The notes under the pieces were generated by a model. That model was given only the letters and a program-made list of their open reading frames with translations, was not told where the DNA came from and did not search any database. 15,282 bases of DNA. Source: CAZSNT01 sp964607765 (GTDB taxonomy: Bacteria; Verrucomicrobiota; Lentisphaeria; Oligosphaerales; JABHEG01). How positions within the stretch are numbered: position 1 is the stretch's first letter; the number at the start of each line of letters is the position of its first letter. The stretch lies in contig CAZSNT010000214.1 of assembly GCA_964607765.1 (NCBI GenBank), positions 1 to 15,282 on the forward strand, read 5' to 3'. Positions 6,632-13,840 of the stretch are shown piece by piece. Made by a program: the position numbers and the translations under genes.

Positions 6632-7486
6632 ATGCAACGCCATACGTCCGCCTCGGCTGGTCTTGGATCGCCGCTCAGGCTTCTTCTGGGCATCGCTCTG
6701 CTCATGCCGCTGTTCGCGTGTGCACAGGAACCGGGAAGCAGCGGCGCCCCACCAGCGGCCGAGGCAACGCAGCCGGCCGAGGTGAGCGCACAGCCTGCTG
6801 CCGACGCCGCGGCGACGCACGAGGACGAAGTGGTGGGCAGTGTCTCGCTGGTCGAGCGGCTGGCTCAGGGCGGCAAGACCATGGTGTTCCTGCTCGCCTT
6901 GTCCGTCATGGCCGTCACGTTCGGTCTCGAGCGCGCGGTTCGCCTGAGGCGCAGCGCCGTGGCCCCGGACGGTCTGAGTCGCGAAGCCATGGGGCTGTGG
7001 GAAGCGGGGAAACACAGAGCCCTGCTCGAGTTGTGCGCGCGCAAGCCCAGCACGCTGGCCACGATCATCGACGCGTTCGTCCGGCACCGGCACTGCTCGT
7101 CGCAGGAACTGTCCATGCTCGCCGGCGACCTGGCGGGCCGCGACATGCGCCGCCACCTGCAACGCGCCTACCCTATTGCGGTGGTGGCAACGCTCTCCCC
7201 GCTGCTGGGCCTGCTCGGGACGGTTGTCGGCATGATCGAGTCGTTCGAAGTCGTGGCGATCGTCGGGTCCCTCGGTGACGCGTCCATGCTCGCCGGCGGC
7301 ATATCCAAGGCCCTCGTCACCACCGCTACCGGGCTCGTGATTGCCGTGCCCGCACTCGGAGTCTACCACTTCTTCAGGAGCCGCACGAACACACTGACCA
7401 TGGTCCTCGAAGGCGAGGTCCACGAGCTGCTCACCGCCTGGTTCATGGACAAGGATGCGTGCAGCCGCGTCGCGCTGGAGGACTGA
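6632..7486 (+). CDS. exbB: ExbB/TolQ-family proton-channel protein with N-terminal signal
   Basis: This is the inner-membrane channel subunit that, with ExbD, uses proton flow to drive an envelope partner. Of 284 residues, 1-30 form an export signal ending LFAC, a possible lipobox with Cys30. Residues 31-68 are an Ala/Pro/Glu linker, and three membrane segments follow near 81-98, 183-205 and 226-248. The family core TLSPLLGLLGTVVGMIESF (187-205) and the segment ISKALVTTATGLVIAVP (224-240) are diagnostic. The ATG at 6632 follows AGGGAG (6619-6624) by seven bases. The exported N-terminal extension is absent from E. coli ExbB but common, as I recall, in PVC homologues. It is the first gene of a four-gene operon; the next gene begins four bases after its stop. 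Confidence 0.9.
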   Translation: MQRHTSASAGLGSPLRLLLGIALLMPLFACAQEPGSSGAPPAAEATQPAEVSAQPAADAAATHEDEVVGSVSLVERLAQGGKTMVFLLALSVMAVTFGLERAVRLRRSAVAPDGLSREAMGLWEAGKHRALLELCARKPSTLATIIDAFVRHRHCSSQELSMLAGDLAGRDMRRHLQRAYPIAVVATLSPLLGLLGTVVGMIESFEVVAIVGSLGDASMLAGGISKALVTTATGLVIAVPALGVYHFFRSRTNTLTMVLEGEVHELLTAWFMDKDACSRVALED

Positions 7487-7490
7487 TCCG

Positions 7491-7919
7491 ATGCAAGTCG
7501 ACCTGCGCGAAGACGAAGCGATCGAGGTGCAGATGGCGCCGCTGATCGATTGCGTATTCCTGTTGCTGATCTTCTTCCTCGTCGCCACGACCCTGAAGAA
7601 GATCGACGAGGAACTGCCCCTGCAGCTGCCCGAATCAGCTGCAGCCCTCGAGGTACAGCAACCGGACAGTTACACCGTAGTCTCAGTGGACAAGGACCAG
7701 AATTTCTACGTCGACGGCACGCCTGTTTCGCTCGGCCTGCTGCAGAGCACACTGCGAGAGAAGGGACAGGTCGCGCCCGAAGCCAAGGTCCGGCTCGACG
7801 TGCACGAAGACGTCCCGTTCAAGAGAGTCATGGAGATCCTCGACATCCTGCGTTTCGAGGAGCTGACGAATGTCGGCATCAACACCCGAAAAGACAAGTT
7901 CGATCCGGACACGCCGTAA
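7491..7919 (+). CDS. exbD: ExbD/TolR-family protein
   Basis: This 142-residue partner of the channel protein has a short cytoplasmic start and one membrane helix (about 16-35). The helix holds MAPLIDCVFLLLIFFLVATT with the conserved proton-carrying Asp20. The periplasmic domain (about 40-138) ends in the usual VMEILDILRFEELTNVGI stretch. The ATG at 7491 follows GGAGG (7477-7481) by nine bases. The length and key residue are normal for the family. The 3' end overlaps the next gene by 50 bases. Confidence 0.93.
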   Translation: MQVDLREDEAIEVQMAPLIDCVFLLLIFFLVATTLKKIDEELPLQLPESAAALEVQQPDSYTVVSVDKDQNFYVDGTPVSLGLLQSTLREKGQVAPEAKVRLDVHEDVPFKRVMEILDILRFEELTNVGINTRKDKFDPDTP

Positions 7920-8976
7920 TGGCAGTTCCTCCGCCCAGGCGGAACTCCCATTCTGGGGTATCTCGGTGACGCTGCACGCGCTCATGATCGGCAGCGTTTT
8001 CATGTTCGCGCCTGTCCGCGAGATCGTGTTCCGCCGCAAGATCGAGGAGCCCGAGGTCATCACGCGCGGCGACGAACTCGAGGCAGTCATCGAGCAGGTT
8101 CGCGACCGCACCGTGGAGAAGCTGCACTCCCGGGTGGCGCTGCTCGAGGCGGGTCAGGAACGCATGGCCACCAACTTCGCAACGCTCAATGAGTTCTATC
8201 AGCCCTTCGTCGAACAGCAGCGTGCCACGGCGCGCGACCGCATGGACAAGCACATCGCCGACGTGCTGCCGCGCCAGGACGAACTGCGCAAGCTGATCGA
8301 AGCGGCCAAGACTGACGGAACGCCTGAGAAGCCCGTGGCGTTCGCGCATGAGTGGGTCTCGCGTATCCTCACTGCGCAGGAAGAGATCCGACGCGGCATG
8401 CGACTGCTCGAGCTCGGCGGTCCGGAGCTGTTGGCCAAACAGCGGGAGGCCGAAGAGACCCAGGCCAAAGCCAGCCAGTTCATGCGCTGGCTCGACGGCG
8501 AATTGCACGCCATCGCCCGGGAGAACGAGCGGCTGGTGAAATACGAGGAGGAGCTTGTCGCGCGCAAGGCGAAAGTCCCGGAAGCCGAGAACGCCGTGTT
8601 CGAAGCGAAGGTTGCCGAGAAAGACGCCGAGCACCGAGTCCGTGAAGCGGACACGCGCCGTGCGGAGTTCTCGAAAGCCAAGGAAAGAGAGCAGGAAATG
8701 GAGGCCCGCAAGGCGCTGGTCAAAGCAAGGGAGACTCTCAACGGTGCCCGGCGCCGCGTCGGCGACGCCACCAGGGCACTGCAGCGCGCCAACGACGACG
8801 TCAAACGCAAAGCCGCGGACATCGAGAAGGCCAGACAGCGCCTGGCCGACGCCACAAAGAAGCGCGACAGCCACCTGACCGTCGGCTATAACGTGCAGAA
8901 CGGCGCCTATCACCGGCAGAAGGCTGCAATCGACACGGTGAGAGAACTCCTTGCGGAATCCGAAGATGAGAACTGA
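7870..8976 (+). CDS. membrane-anchored long coiled-coil protein, TonB/TolA-position component
   Basis: This 368-residue protein has a short basic start, one membrane helix (about 27-47) and then about 300 residues of nearly unbroken charged helix with heptad-like spacing, ending in ESEDEN. The ATG at 7870 lies inside exbD but follows GAGGAG (7857-7862) by seven bases, so the 50-base overlap looks real and implies coupled translation. There is no TonB C-terminal domain, no PxP-rich spacer and no TolA domain. By position and topology (cytoplasmic N-terminus, helix, long periplasmic rod) it resembles TolA's stalk and could carry motion or force from ExbB-ExbD. That role is inferred; I recognise no family. 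Another reading is a cell-wall tether. Confidence 0.85.
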   Translation: MSASTPEKTSSIRTRRNGSSSAQAELPFWGISVTLHALMIGSVFMFAPVREIVFRRKIEEPEVITRGDELEAVIEQVRDRTVEKLHSRVALLEAGQERMATNFATLNEFYQPFVEQQRATARDRMDKHIADVLPRQDELRKLIEAAKTDGTPEKPVAFAHEWVSRILTAQEEIRRGMRLLELGGPELLAKQREAEETQAKASQFMRWLDGELHAIARENERLVKYEEELVARKAKVPEAENAVFEAKVAEKDAEHRVREADTRRAEFSKAKEREQEMEARKALVKARETLNGARRRVGDATRALQRANDDVKRKAADIEKARQRLADATKKRDSHLTVGYNVQNGAYHRQKAAIDTVRELLAESEDEN

Positions 8977-10216
8977 CCGGCACCAACTGTCACTACTCGC
9001 TTTCCGACTCGCCGCGTGGCTCGCCATGGCCGCATGCAACGCAGTCGCCCAGAACGAGCCTGCCGCCCTGCCCTCGCCCGAAACCAGCCACACAGGCGCG
9101 GACATTGTCGATCTCTACGACAAGGCCGTCGCGCACCTGGAGACCGTCTGCGACGATTATCGGCGTATCCGCGCCATCCAACTCTCGCGTCAGCGCGACC
9201 TCGCGTTTGTCGAAGCCTACGAGAACATCTCGTCGGTCATGCCGATCCTGCAGTCGATCGACAAGGATCTGCTGCGCAAGGCAATCCGGAACCCGCGCGA
9301 CATCAAACACCACAAGCAGGAGGTGGAACTGGTCAAGAAAGAGATCGAGATGATGATCGATCTGGTGGCCAAGCTCCTGGAAGAGATCGAAGTCATCCAG
9401 GCGGAACTCATGCAGCAGGTACGCCAGCCGCATGAGCTGACACTGGAGGAGATCGTACAGAAGCCGGAGTTCGATCCGGAACTGGTCCCCGAACCGGTTC
9501 AACCCCGGGAAGAAGCGCCCGAGCTCCAGACACTTGAGGAGGCCGCCCGCGAGGACGAACGCGAACCGGCCAAGGATCTGACGCCGATCATGCGCCGGCT
9601 CCTCGATATCGCTGACCTGACTCGTGACATGCGCGAAGAAGAACAGGCGCAGTTCGACCTGTTCAGGAGCACGGATGACACGGGTGTTCTGGCCGCCATC
9701 CTCGACCCCAACGTCCCGAAGGCGTACGCGCGCAAAATCCGCGAGGGCGCCGCCCCGGTCGAGTGGATGTTCGTGGACACCTGGTACACGATCGGGCCGT
9801 TCCCCAACCCCCAGCGCATCAACATCTACCGCAAGTTCCCACCCGAAACCGTGATCGACCTGGACGCAACCTACGTCGGCAAGGACGACAAGCAGATACG
9901 CTGGAAGTGGGTGCAGACACACGAACCGGAAGTGATCCCGGCCGACCCGGCCGAGTACGCCATTTACTACGCCTACACCGAAGTCTGGTGCGACCGCCCC
10001 ATGGACCTGTGGGTCGCGGTGGGCAGCGATGACAAAGCCAACGTGTGGCTCAACGACATGCCGATCTGGATCAGCAGCGACAAACTCAAAGGCTGGCGTC
10101 TGAACGAGGGGTTCCGGAAAGTCGCATTCAACGCCGGGATCAATCGCGTGCTGTATCGTGTCGAGAATGGCTGGAAGCACGTCGGGTTCTCTCTCGGCAT
10201 CCGCGTGGCACTGTGA
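8966..10216 (+). CDS. exported coiled-coil plus jelly-roll (carbohydrate-binding-like) protein
   Basis: This 416-residue protein begins with a signal peptide (1-28, cleavage probably after AVA). Residues 45-160 are charged and helical, probably coiled coil. A Pro/Glu-rich linker follows (165-200). The domain at about 265-416 has the pattern W-x-IGPFPNP (residues 273-282), then VGSDDKANVWLND (352-364), and ends NGWKHVGFSLGIRV (401-414). This pattern is typical of PVC beta-sandwich domains related to PA14 and carbohydrate-binding modules. The ATG at 8966 overlaps the upstream gene by 11 bases; only a weak GGA precedes it, so coupling is likely. As the exported fourth member of the ExbBD operon it may be the periplasmic or outer-membrane partner of the coiled-coil protein. 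The function is unknown. Confidence 0.85.
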   Translation: MRTDRHQLSLLAFRLAAWLAMAACNAVAQNEPAALPSPETSHTGADIVDLYDKAVAHLETVCDDYRRIRAIQLSRQRDLAFVEAYENISSVMPILQSIDKDLLRKAIRNPRDIKHHKQEVELVKKEIEMMIDLVAKLLEEIEVIQAELMQQVRQPHELTLEEIVQKPEFDPELVPEPVQPREEAPELQTLEEAAREDEREPAKDLTPIMRRLLDIADLTRDMREEEQAQFDLFRSTDDTGVLAAILDPNVPKAYARKIREGAAPVEWMFVDTWYTIGPFPNPQRINIYRKFPPETVIDLDATYVGKDDKQIRWKWVQTHEPEVIPADPAEYAIYYAYTEVWCDRPMDLWVAVGSDDKANVWLNDMPIWISSDKLKGWRLNEGFRKVAFNAGINRVLYRVENGWKHVGFSLGIRVAL

Positions 10217-10379
10217 CACGTGAGCCGGGCCTGCGGATGCAGGAGGAGCCTACTGAACGTAGAGAGGTCTCTGAGCTCGGAAGAGCAAACTCGACAGCAA
10301 TCGAATGCAACCGACAGCTGCCGACTGCAATCGACGGAGGCCCAAAAGGACTCTCACACCCGAAACACCGACCACTACC

Positions 10380-10859
10380 ATGACACAGCACCCCAACGAC
10401 AACCGATTCATGGACGCCGCAATCAAGCTGGCCGCGAACTCGGTGAGCGCCGGCGGCGGGCCGTTCGGCGCTGTGGTGGTACGCAACGGTGAGATCGTGG
10501 GCACGGGGCACAACCGCGTGGTGCTCGACAACGATCCATCGGCCCACGCCGAGGTCGTAGCCATCCGCGACGCATGCAGCCGGCTCGGCACATTCCAGCT
10601 CGGTGACTGCACGCTCTACGCCAGCTGTGAGCCCTGTCCCATGTGCCTTGCCACCATCTACTGGGCTCGGATCCCGCGCGTTGTCTACGCTGCGGATCGC
10701 CACGACGCAGCCGACGCACAGTTCGACGACGCGCTCATCTACCACGAAGTCGCCCTGCCGCCCGACGCGCGCCAAGCGGAGTTTGTGCAGGTCAGAGTGG
10801 ACAACGCCCTCGCACCGTTCAGGCTCTGGGACGAACACGAGCACCGAACGCCGTACTGA
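10380..10859 (+). CDS. guaD: guanine deaminase-like cytidine-deaminase-fold enzyme
   Basis: This probably deaminates guanine to xanthine in purine salvage. The 159-residue protein has the zinc motif of the CMP/dCMP deaminase family: HAE (His56, catalytic Glu58) and EPCPMC (zinc ligands Cys86 and Cys89). GGGPFGAVVV (25-34), AIYWAR-like TIYWAR, and FDDALIYHE near the C-terminus fit Bacillus GuaD better than tRNA adenosine deaminase TadA. The length matches GuaD. No Shine-Dalgarno lies before the ATG at 10380. An in-frame ATG at 10305 also lacks one, and its extension looks non-coding. It is 163 bases after the previous stop, across a region with a small hairpin (10230-10243), so it is probably a separate unit. 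Related activities on other purines or pterins cannot be excluded. Confidence 0.85.
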   Translation: MTQHPNDNRFMDAAIKLAANSVSAGGGPFGAVVVRNGEIVGTGHNRVVLDNDPSAHAEVVAIRDACSRLGTFQLGDCTLYASCEPCPMCLATIYWARIPRVVYAADRHDAADAQFDDALIYHEVALPPDARQAEFVQVRVDNALAPFRLWDEHEHRTPY

Positions 10860-10994
10860 CAGGTGAGAGTCGAGAGCGTGGGACCGGATAGCGCGCACAG
10901 CGGCCGGTCAGGGACGACCGGATCTCCAGCGCGTAGGACTGCATCGAGCGGACGAACGCGAAGCCAACCACCGCATCCTGCAGCCTGCATCCCC

Positions 10995-11135
10995 CATCCG
11001 TGGGACGGCTCTGCCATCCGTGGGAACTCCCTGTCCGGCATCCGTGGGACGGCTCTGCCATCCGTGGGGACTCCCTGTCCGGCATCCGTGGGACGGCTCT
11101 GCCATCCGTGGGTACTCCCCTTCCCGACATCCGGG
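10995..11135. repeat. tandem 44-bp repeat built on CATCCGTGGG
   Basis: CATCCGTGGG begins at 10995, 11015, 11039, 11059, 11083 and 11103, with a decayed copy at 11128. Spacings alternate 20 and 24 bases, so the real unit is 44 bp, present about three times with few changes. The 20-base half is CATCCGTGGGACGGCTCTGC, which can fold as CCGT-GGG-ACGG, with an outer GGCA/TGCC pairing across copies. Units are contiguous without spacers. As 44 is not a multiple of three, translation of the repeat on either strand shifts frame in each copy, so it is not coding. Confidence 0.9.
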
Positions 11136-11148
11136 CACGCTGCCATCC

Positions 11149-11178
11149 TTGACTCATGGCCATCACAGGGAGTACTGT
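11149..11178 (+). promoter_or_regulatory. candidate promoter of the six-Cys/radical SAM cluster
   Basis: TTGACT (11149-11154) and TACTGT (11173-11178) are 18 bases apart, with a predicted start near 11185 and the ATG at 11208. It follows directly after the tandem repeat, so the repeat sits where a regulator could act. Confidence 0.5.
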
Positions 11179-11207
11179 AGAGCAATCTCCATCAAGGAAA
11201 TCCGACC

Positions 11208-11861
11208 ATGTGGTACGTTCTCGCTGTGATCGTCGTGTTCATCGTGACATTATCGCTCGCCGGGAGTCGGGACGCGCCTGCTGCCGGAAAGGACAGCGGC
11301 GGCGGCACAGCCATTACGAAAACCGTGGACCGCGGCGCGGCCCGGGTCGACATCGCCCGGAAGCTGGCCAAGCTCGCAGCCAGTAAACCTCCGACCAAGC
11401 TGTCGCCCGGCGCCATGTGTTACGAGGTTATGGCTCCGCCGGACCGTGCAGAATACGTGTGCCCGGACTGCGGCGAGAAAACGCTCTATGCCACCAAGGG
11501 CCAGGATGCGACACCGGACGCGGCGGCGGCCATCGCCGCCATGCAGTGGCAGCTCGAAGGCTGTCGACGCCTGGCCAGGCAAATCCGCGGCCTCGACCTC
11601 ACACTGGACGAGAGCGCATTCTGCCGCAAATGCACGCCCGCCGGCAAGAACCCGCGCCTGTCACTCGTTGTCCGGTACGCGGACACAGCCAAGCCGCACC
11701 GCGCCGACGGCATCTCGGCCAACGATCTGGTCCTGATCAAGGAGTTTCTCGCCGGCAAGGATAAACACAAATCCGAAGCCGACTGGGAAAGCCCTTTGAA
11801 GAAACACCTGCCACGGCTGCAGTTCCTGCTGGGGTTCGAGCCGGAACAGAAGTCGGACTGA
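11208..11861 (+). CDS. membrane-anchored six-cysteine protein, paralogue 1
   Basis: This 217-residue protein has an N-terminal hydrophobic helix (about 2-19), a flexible Gly/Ala linker, and a domain (about 60-210) shared with the next gene. Shared motifs are KLSPGAMCY (64-72), VCPDCGEKTLY (84-94), a lone Cys119, FCRKC (138-142), LVVRY (153-157), PHR (163-165) and LPRLQFLLG (201-209). Conserved cysteines are 71, 85, 88, 119, 139 and 142. Two CxxC pairs suggest a zinc ribbon or other metal site, perhaps iron-sulfur or haem. The ATG at 11208 follows AAGGA (11194-11198) by nine bases. There is no positive charge before the helix, so the Cys domain could face the cytoplasm. I do not recognise the family. 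Confidence 0.85.
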   Translation: MWYVLAVIVVFIVTLSLAGSRDAPAAGKDSGGGTAITKTVDRGAARVDIARKLAKLAASKPPTKLSPGAMCYEVMAPPDRAEYVCPDCGEKTLYATKGQDATPDAAAAIAAMQWQLEGCRRLARQIRGLDLTLDESAFCRKCTPAGKNPRLSLVVRYADTAKPHRADGISANDLVLIKEFLAGKDKHKSEADWESPLKKHLPRLQFLLGFEPEQKSD

Positions 11862-11938
11862 CAGATGCCGCGCAGCGGCAGAGCGCAGCGGACACGGGTG
11901 GAATCCAGCAACCCAGCAATCCAGCAACAGGGTGACGC

Positions 11939-12574
11939 ATGTACATCATCGGCCTACTCGTGGGTTTGGTCCTGATCGCGTTCTTGTGGGTTGGCTGCAC
12001 GGATTCAGGACGTCGCTCCCCTGCCCCGACGAAGCCGCCTGAGATATCGACCACCGCACCCAGGCCGGCTGACGGCACACGCAAAGCAGTAGAACAGCGC
12101 CTCCAACTGCTCGCCCGGCAGCCCCGCCCCAAGAAACTGTCCATGGGCGCCATGTGCTACGACATGGCCGTAGACCTGCCGCGCCTCGAACTCGTCTGCC
12201 CGGACTGTGGTGAGAAAACGCTCTACCCCAAGGGCAACTGGCGTGCCGCGCAGTTGGCGCAATGCCAACGCCTGGTCACTCAAATCCCGGGAATCGACAT
12301 CGGTCTGGACCCGTCCCAATTCTGCGCCGAATGCAGCCCCGATGTGAAAGAGCCGGCAATCGCGCTGGTTGTGCGCTATCCCGGACAGGACCGACCTCAT
12401 CGGACAACCGGCGTTGTCCCGAAGGATCTGGAACTTCTCAAGCTGCTGTTCGAAGGCAGGGACCGGTATCGGGACGAACAGGAACGCGAAACAGCTCTGC
12501 AGGACTTCCTCCCTCGCTTCCACGAACTCCTTGGCGTGCCGCCGCCCGCCGCCGGTGCCCCGCGTGATGAGTGA
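11939..12574 (+). CDS. membrane-anchored six-cysteine protein, paralogue 2
   Basis: This 211-residue paralogue of the preceding protein keeps the same order of motifs: KLSMGAMCY (66-74), VCPDCGEKTLY (86-96), Cys109, FCAEC (128-132), LVVRY (143-147), PHR (153-155) and LPRFHELLG (191-199). Conserved cysteines are 73, 87, 90, 109, 129 and 132; the segment before the lone Cys is 12 residues shorter. The N-terminal helix (2-19) ends at Cys20 (LWVGC), which only partly fits a lipobox. Arg25 and Arg26 just after the helix favour a cytoplasmic C-terminal domain. It starts 77 bases after its paralogue, behind AGGGTG. It overlaps the radical SAM gene by eight bases, so the two are probably made together. 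Confidence 0.85.
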   Translation: MYIIGLLVGLVLIAFLWVGCTDSGRRSPAPTKPPEISTTAPRPADGTRKAVEQRLQLLARQPRPKKLSMGAMCYDMAVDLPRLELVCPDCGEKTLYPKGNWRAAQLAQCQRLVTQIPGIDIGLDPSQFCAECSPDVKEPAIALVVRYPGQDRPHRTTGVVPKDLELLKLLFEGRDRYRDEQERETALQDFLPRFHELLGVPPPAAGAPRDE

Positions 12575-13646
12575 CGGCGCCACCACAGACCGCCGCCTGG
12601 CCCCCTCGTTCCTGCCGGCCACGGCCGTGCTGGAAATGACCTATCGCTGCAACCACGCGTGCCTGTTCTGCTCGTGCCCGTGGTATACGGACGGCTTCGA
12701 GCAGCGCCCTGAGCTGACTGCTGACCAGTGGTGCGACGTCGTCCGCCGCCTGACCGACATGGGCGTCTGCAACATCGCGTTCACCGGCGGCGAACCGCTG
12801 CTGAAGGAAGGCATTGAGCAGATCATCGCCTGCGCCGCCGCGACGACCACCGAACACGTCGAAACCAAGGACGGCAAGCTCGAGTCGTGGCACGCGCCGC
12901 CGAAGCTGTATCTGCTGACGAACGGCAAAGCGCTGACCGACGAGATCCTCGCGCTGTGCGAACGCCATGCCGTCAATCTGAGTATGAGTCTGCCCGGGCT
13001 GAGCACGTTCGAGGAACACACGGCAGGCGGCACGCCGGCGCAGCACATCCTTGACTGGTTCACGCGCGCTCACGATGCCGGCGTCACCACCACGGTGGGC
13101 GTGACCGTCACAAACCGGAACATCCACGAGCTCTACGAGACCATATCCGCAGCCTTGCTTGCCGGCGCCGATACGCTGCTGATGAACCGGTTCCTGCCCG
13201 GGGGCCGCGGCCTGCAGCACACCGATCTGGCGCTCTCGCGCGACCAGATCACAGAGATGCTCGACACGGCCGAAGAGGTGTTGCGCACCGCCAATCGTGA
13301 CGGCAGCGTGGGCACGGAATTGCCGAAGTGCATCGTGGATGCGTCACGCTACGAACGGCTCACGGTGGGAACCCGGTGCTCGGCCGCGCTCGGCTTCTTC
13401 GTGATCGGCCCGTCCGGGTACATCCGGGTGTGCAATCACTCCCCAGAGCGGCTGAGCCACGTGAGCGAACTTGACGCGCTCAAGACGCATCCGTACTGGC
13501 GGCGTTTCGTCATGAAGGACTACCTTCCCGACGCGTGCGGCGGCTGCCCACAGATCCTGAGCTGCGACGGCGGCTGTCGCGAAGCGGCGCACATCGTAGC
13601 AGGCACGATCGACGCACCCGATCCCATCACGCCAGCCCCTGATTGA
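12567..13646 (+). CDS. radical SAM/SPASM-domain enzyme
   Basis: This 359-residue enzyme should bind a [4Fe-4S] cluster and S-adenosylmethionine through C28-x3-C32-x2-C35, with GGEP at 74-77. The C-terminal SPASM domain is visible as C271-x12-G284-x4-C289, then C324-x2-C327-x5-C333-x3-C337. The usual final Cys is missing, so auxiliary cluster binding may be atypical. A charged insert (about 94-113) precedes the LYLLTNGK strand. SPASM enzymes mature peptides (for example PqqE), activate sulfatases or act in haem synthesis (AhbD). It does not obviously match any of these. The ATG at 12567 overlaps the upstream stop by eight bases with no clear RBS, indicating coupled translation. The six-Cys proteins are its likely substrates or redox partners. 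Confidence 0.92.
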   Translation: MSDGATTDRRLAPSFLPATAVLEMTYRCNHACLFCSCPWYTDGFEQRPELTADQWCDVVRRLTDMGVCNIAFTGGEPLLKEGIEQIIACAAATTTEHVETKDGKLESWHAPPKLYLLTNGKALTDEILALCERHAVNLSMSLPGLSTFEEHTAGGTPAQHILDWFTRAHDAGVTTTVGVTVTNRNIHELYETISAALLAGADTLLMNRFLPGGRGLQHTDLALSRDQITEMLDTAEEVLRTANRDGSVGTELPKCIVDASRYERLTVGTRCSAALGFFVIGPSGYIRVCNHSPERLSHVSELDALKTHPYWRRFVMKDYLPDACGGCPQILSCDGGCREAAHIVAGTIDAPDPITPAPD

Positions 13647-13840
13647 GGAACAGGTACAAGCCGTCTTTCCCGGGCGCCACGATGTCCAGACGCCCATTAC
13701 CATCGAGATCCGCCACGGCGAATTGGAGCCCGCATCCAGTCCCCTCGCCCGGAGCACCGTAGTCTATGACTTGTTTGGCGAACCCCTCACCTGTCCACTT
13801 GAAGTAGTAGATCCCCACGTCGTCCGTGCTGAGAGCCAAC
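13627..13840 (-). pseudogene. VCBS/FG-GAP repeat protein, C-terminal remnant
   Basis: On the minus strand the last 63 codons before the TGA at 13627 encode a VCBS repeat end: YYFKWTGEGF, then FAVADLDGNGRLDIVAPGKD and GLYLFLNQG. The DLDGNGRLD segment is the calcium-binding loop of FG-GAP repeats. There is no start codon or RBS, and the frame leads upstream into the antisense of the neighbouring gene. The frame shares 20 bases with the 3' end of the convergent radical SAM gene. It is a leftover of an exported propeller protein, possibly once fused to or downstream of the LamG-like gene. Confidence 0.75.

Larger units (their letters stand above)
10860..11207. other. intergenic region with hairpin, tandem repeat and promoter
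   Basis: This 348-base gap holds no gene. After guaD, GACCGG (10882-10887) can pair with CCGGTC (10904-10909), and GACCGGAT recurs just downstream; with no T-run this is not a clear terminator. The tandem repeat at 10995-11135 fills the middle, and a promoter-like pair lies at 11149-11178. Confidence 0.6.

Noticed and set aside
7879..10219. Long minus-strand frames opposite the coiled-coil and jelly-roll genes
   Set aside because: They have no RBS or recognisable motif, while the plus-strand genes have clear starts, membrane helices and domain patterns.
10995..11135. CRISPR array
   Set aside because: The repeat copies are contiguous with no unique spacers, the phasing alternates 20/24, and no cas genes are present.
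10739..11185. Minus-strand frames with repeated peptides such as GRAVPRMPDRE
   Set aside because: The 44-bp repeat gives similar peptides in successive frames; there is no start signal, and the frames run antisense into guaD.
12438..13220. Minus-strand frame opposite the radical SAM gene
   Set aside because: It is a shadow of the plus-strand gene, with no motif or RBS.
12567..13646. Anaerobic sulfatase-maturating enzyme, suggested by the sulfatase fragments
   Set aside because: The sulfatase pieces are distant and dead, the N-terminal motif surroundings and the SPASM Cys set do not match, and the immediate partners are the six-Cys proteins.
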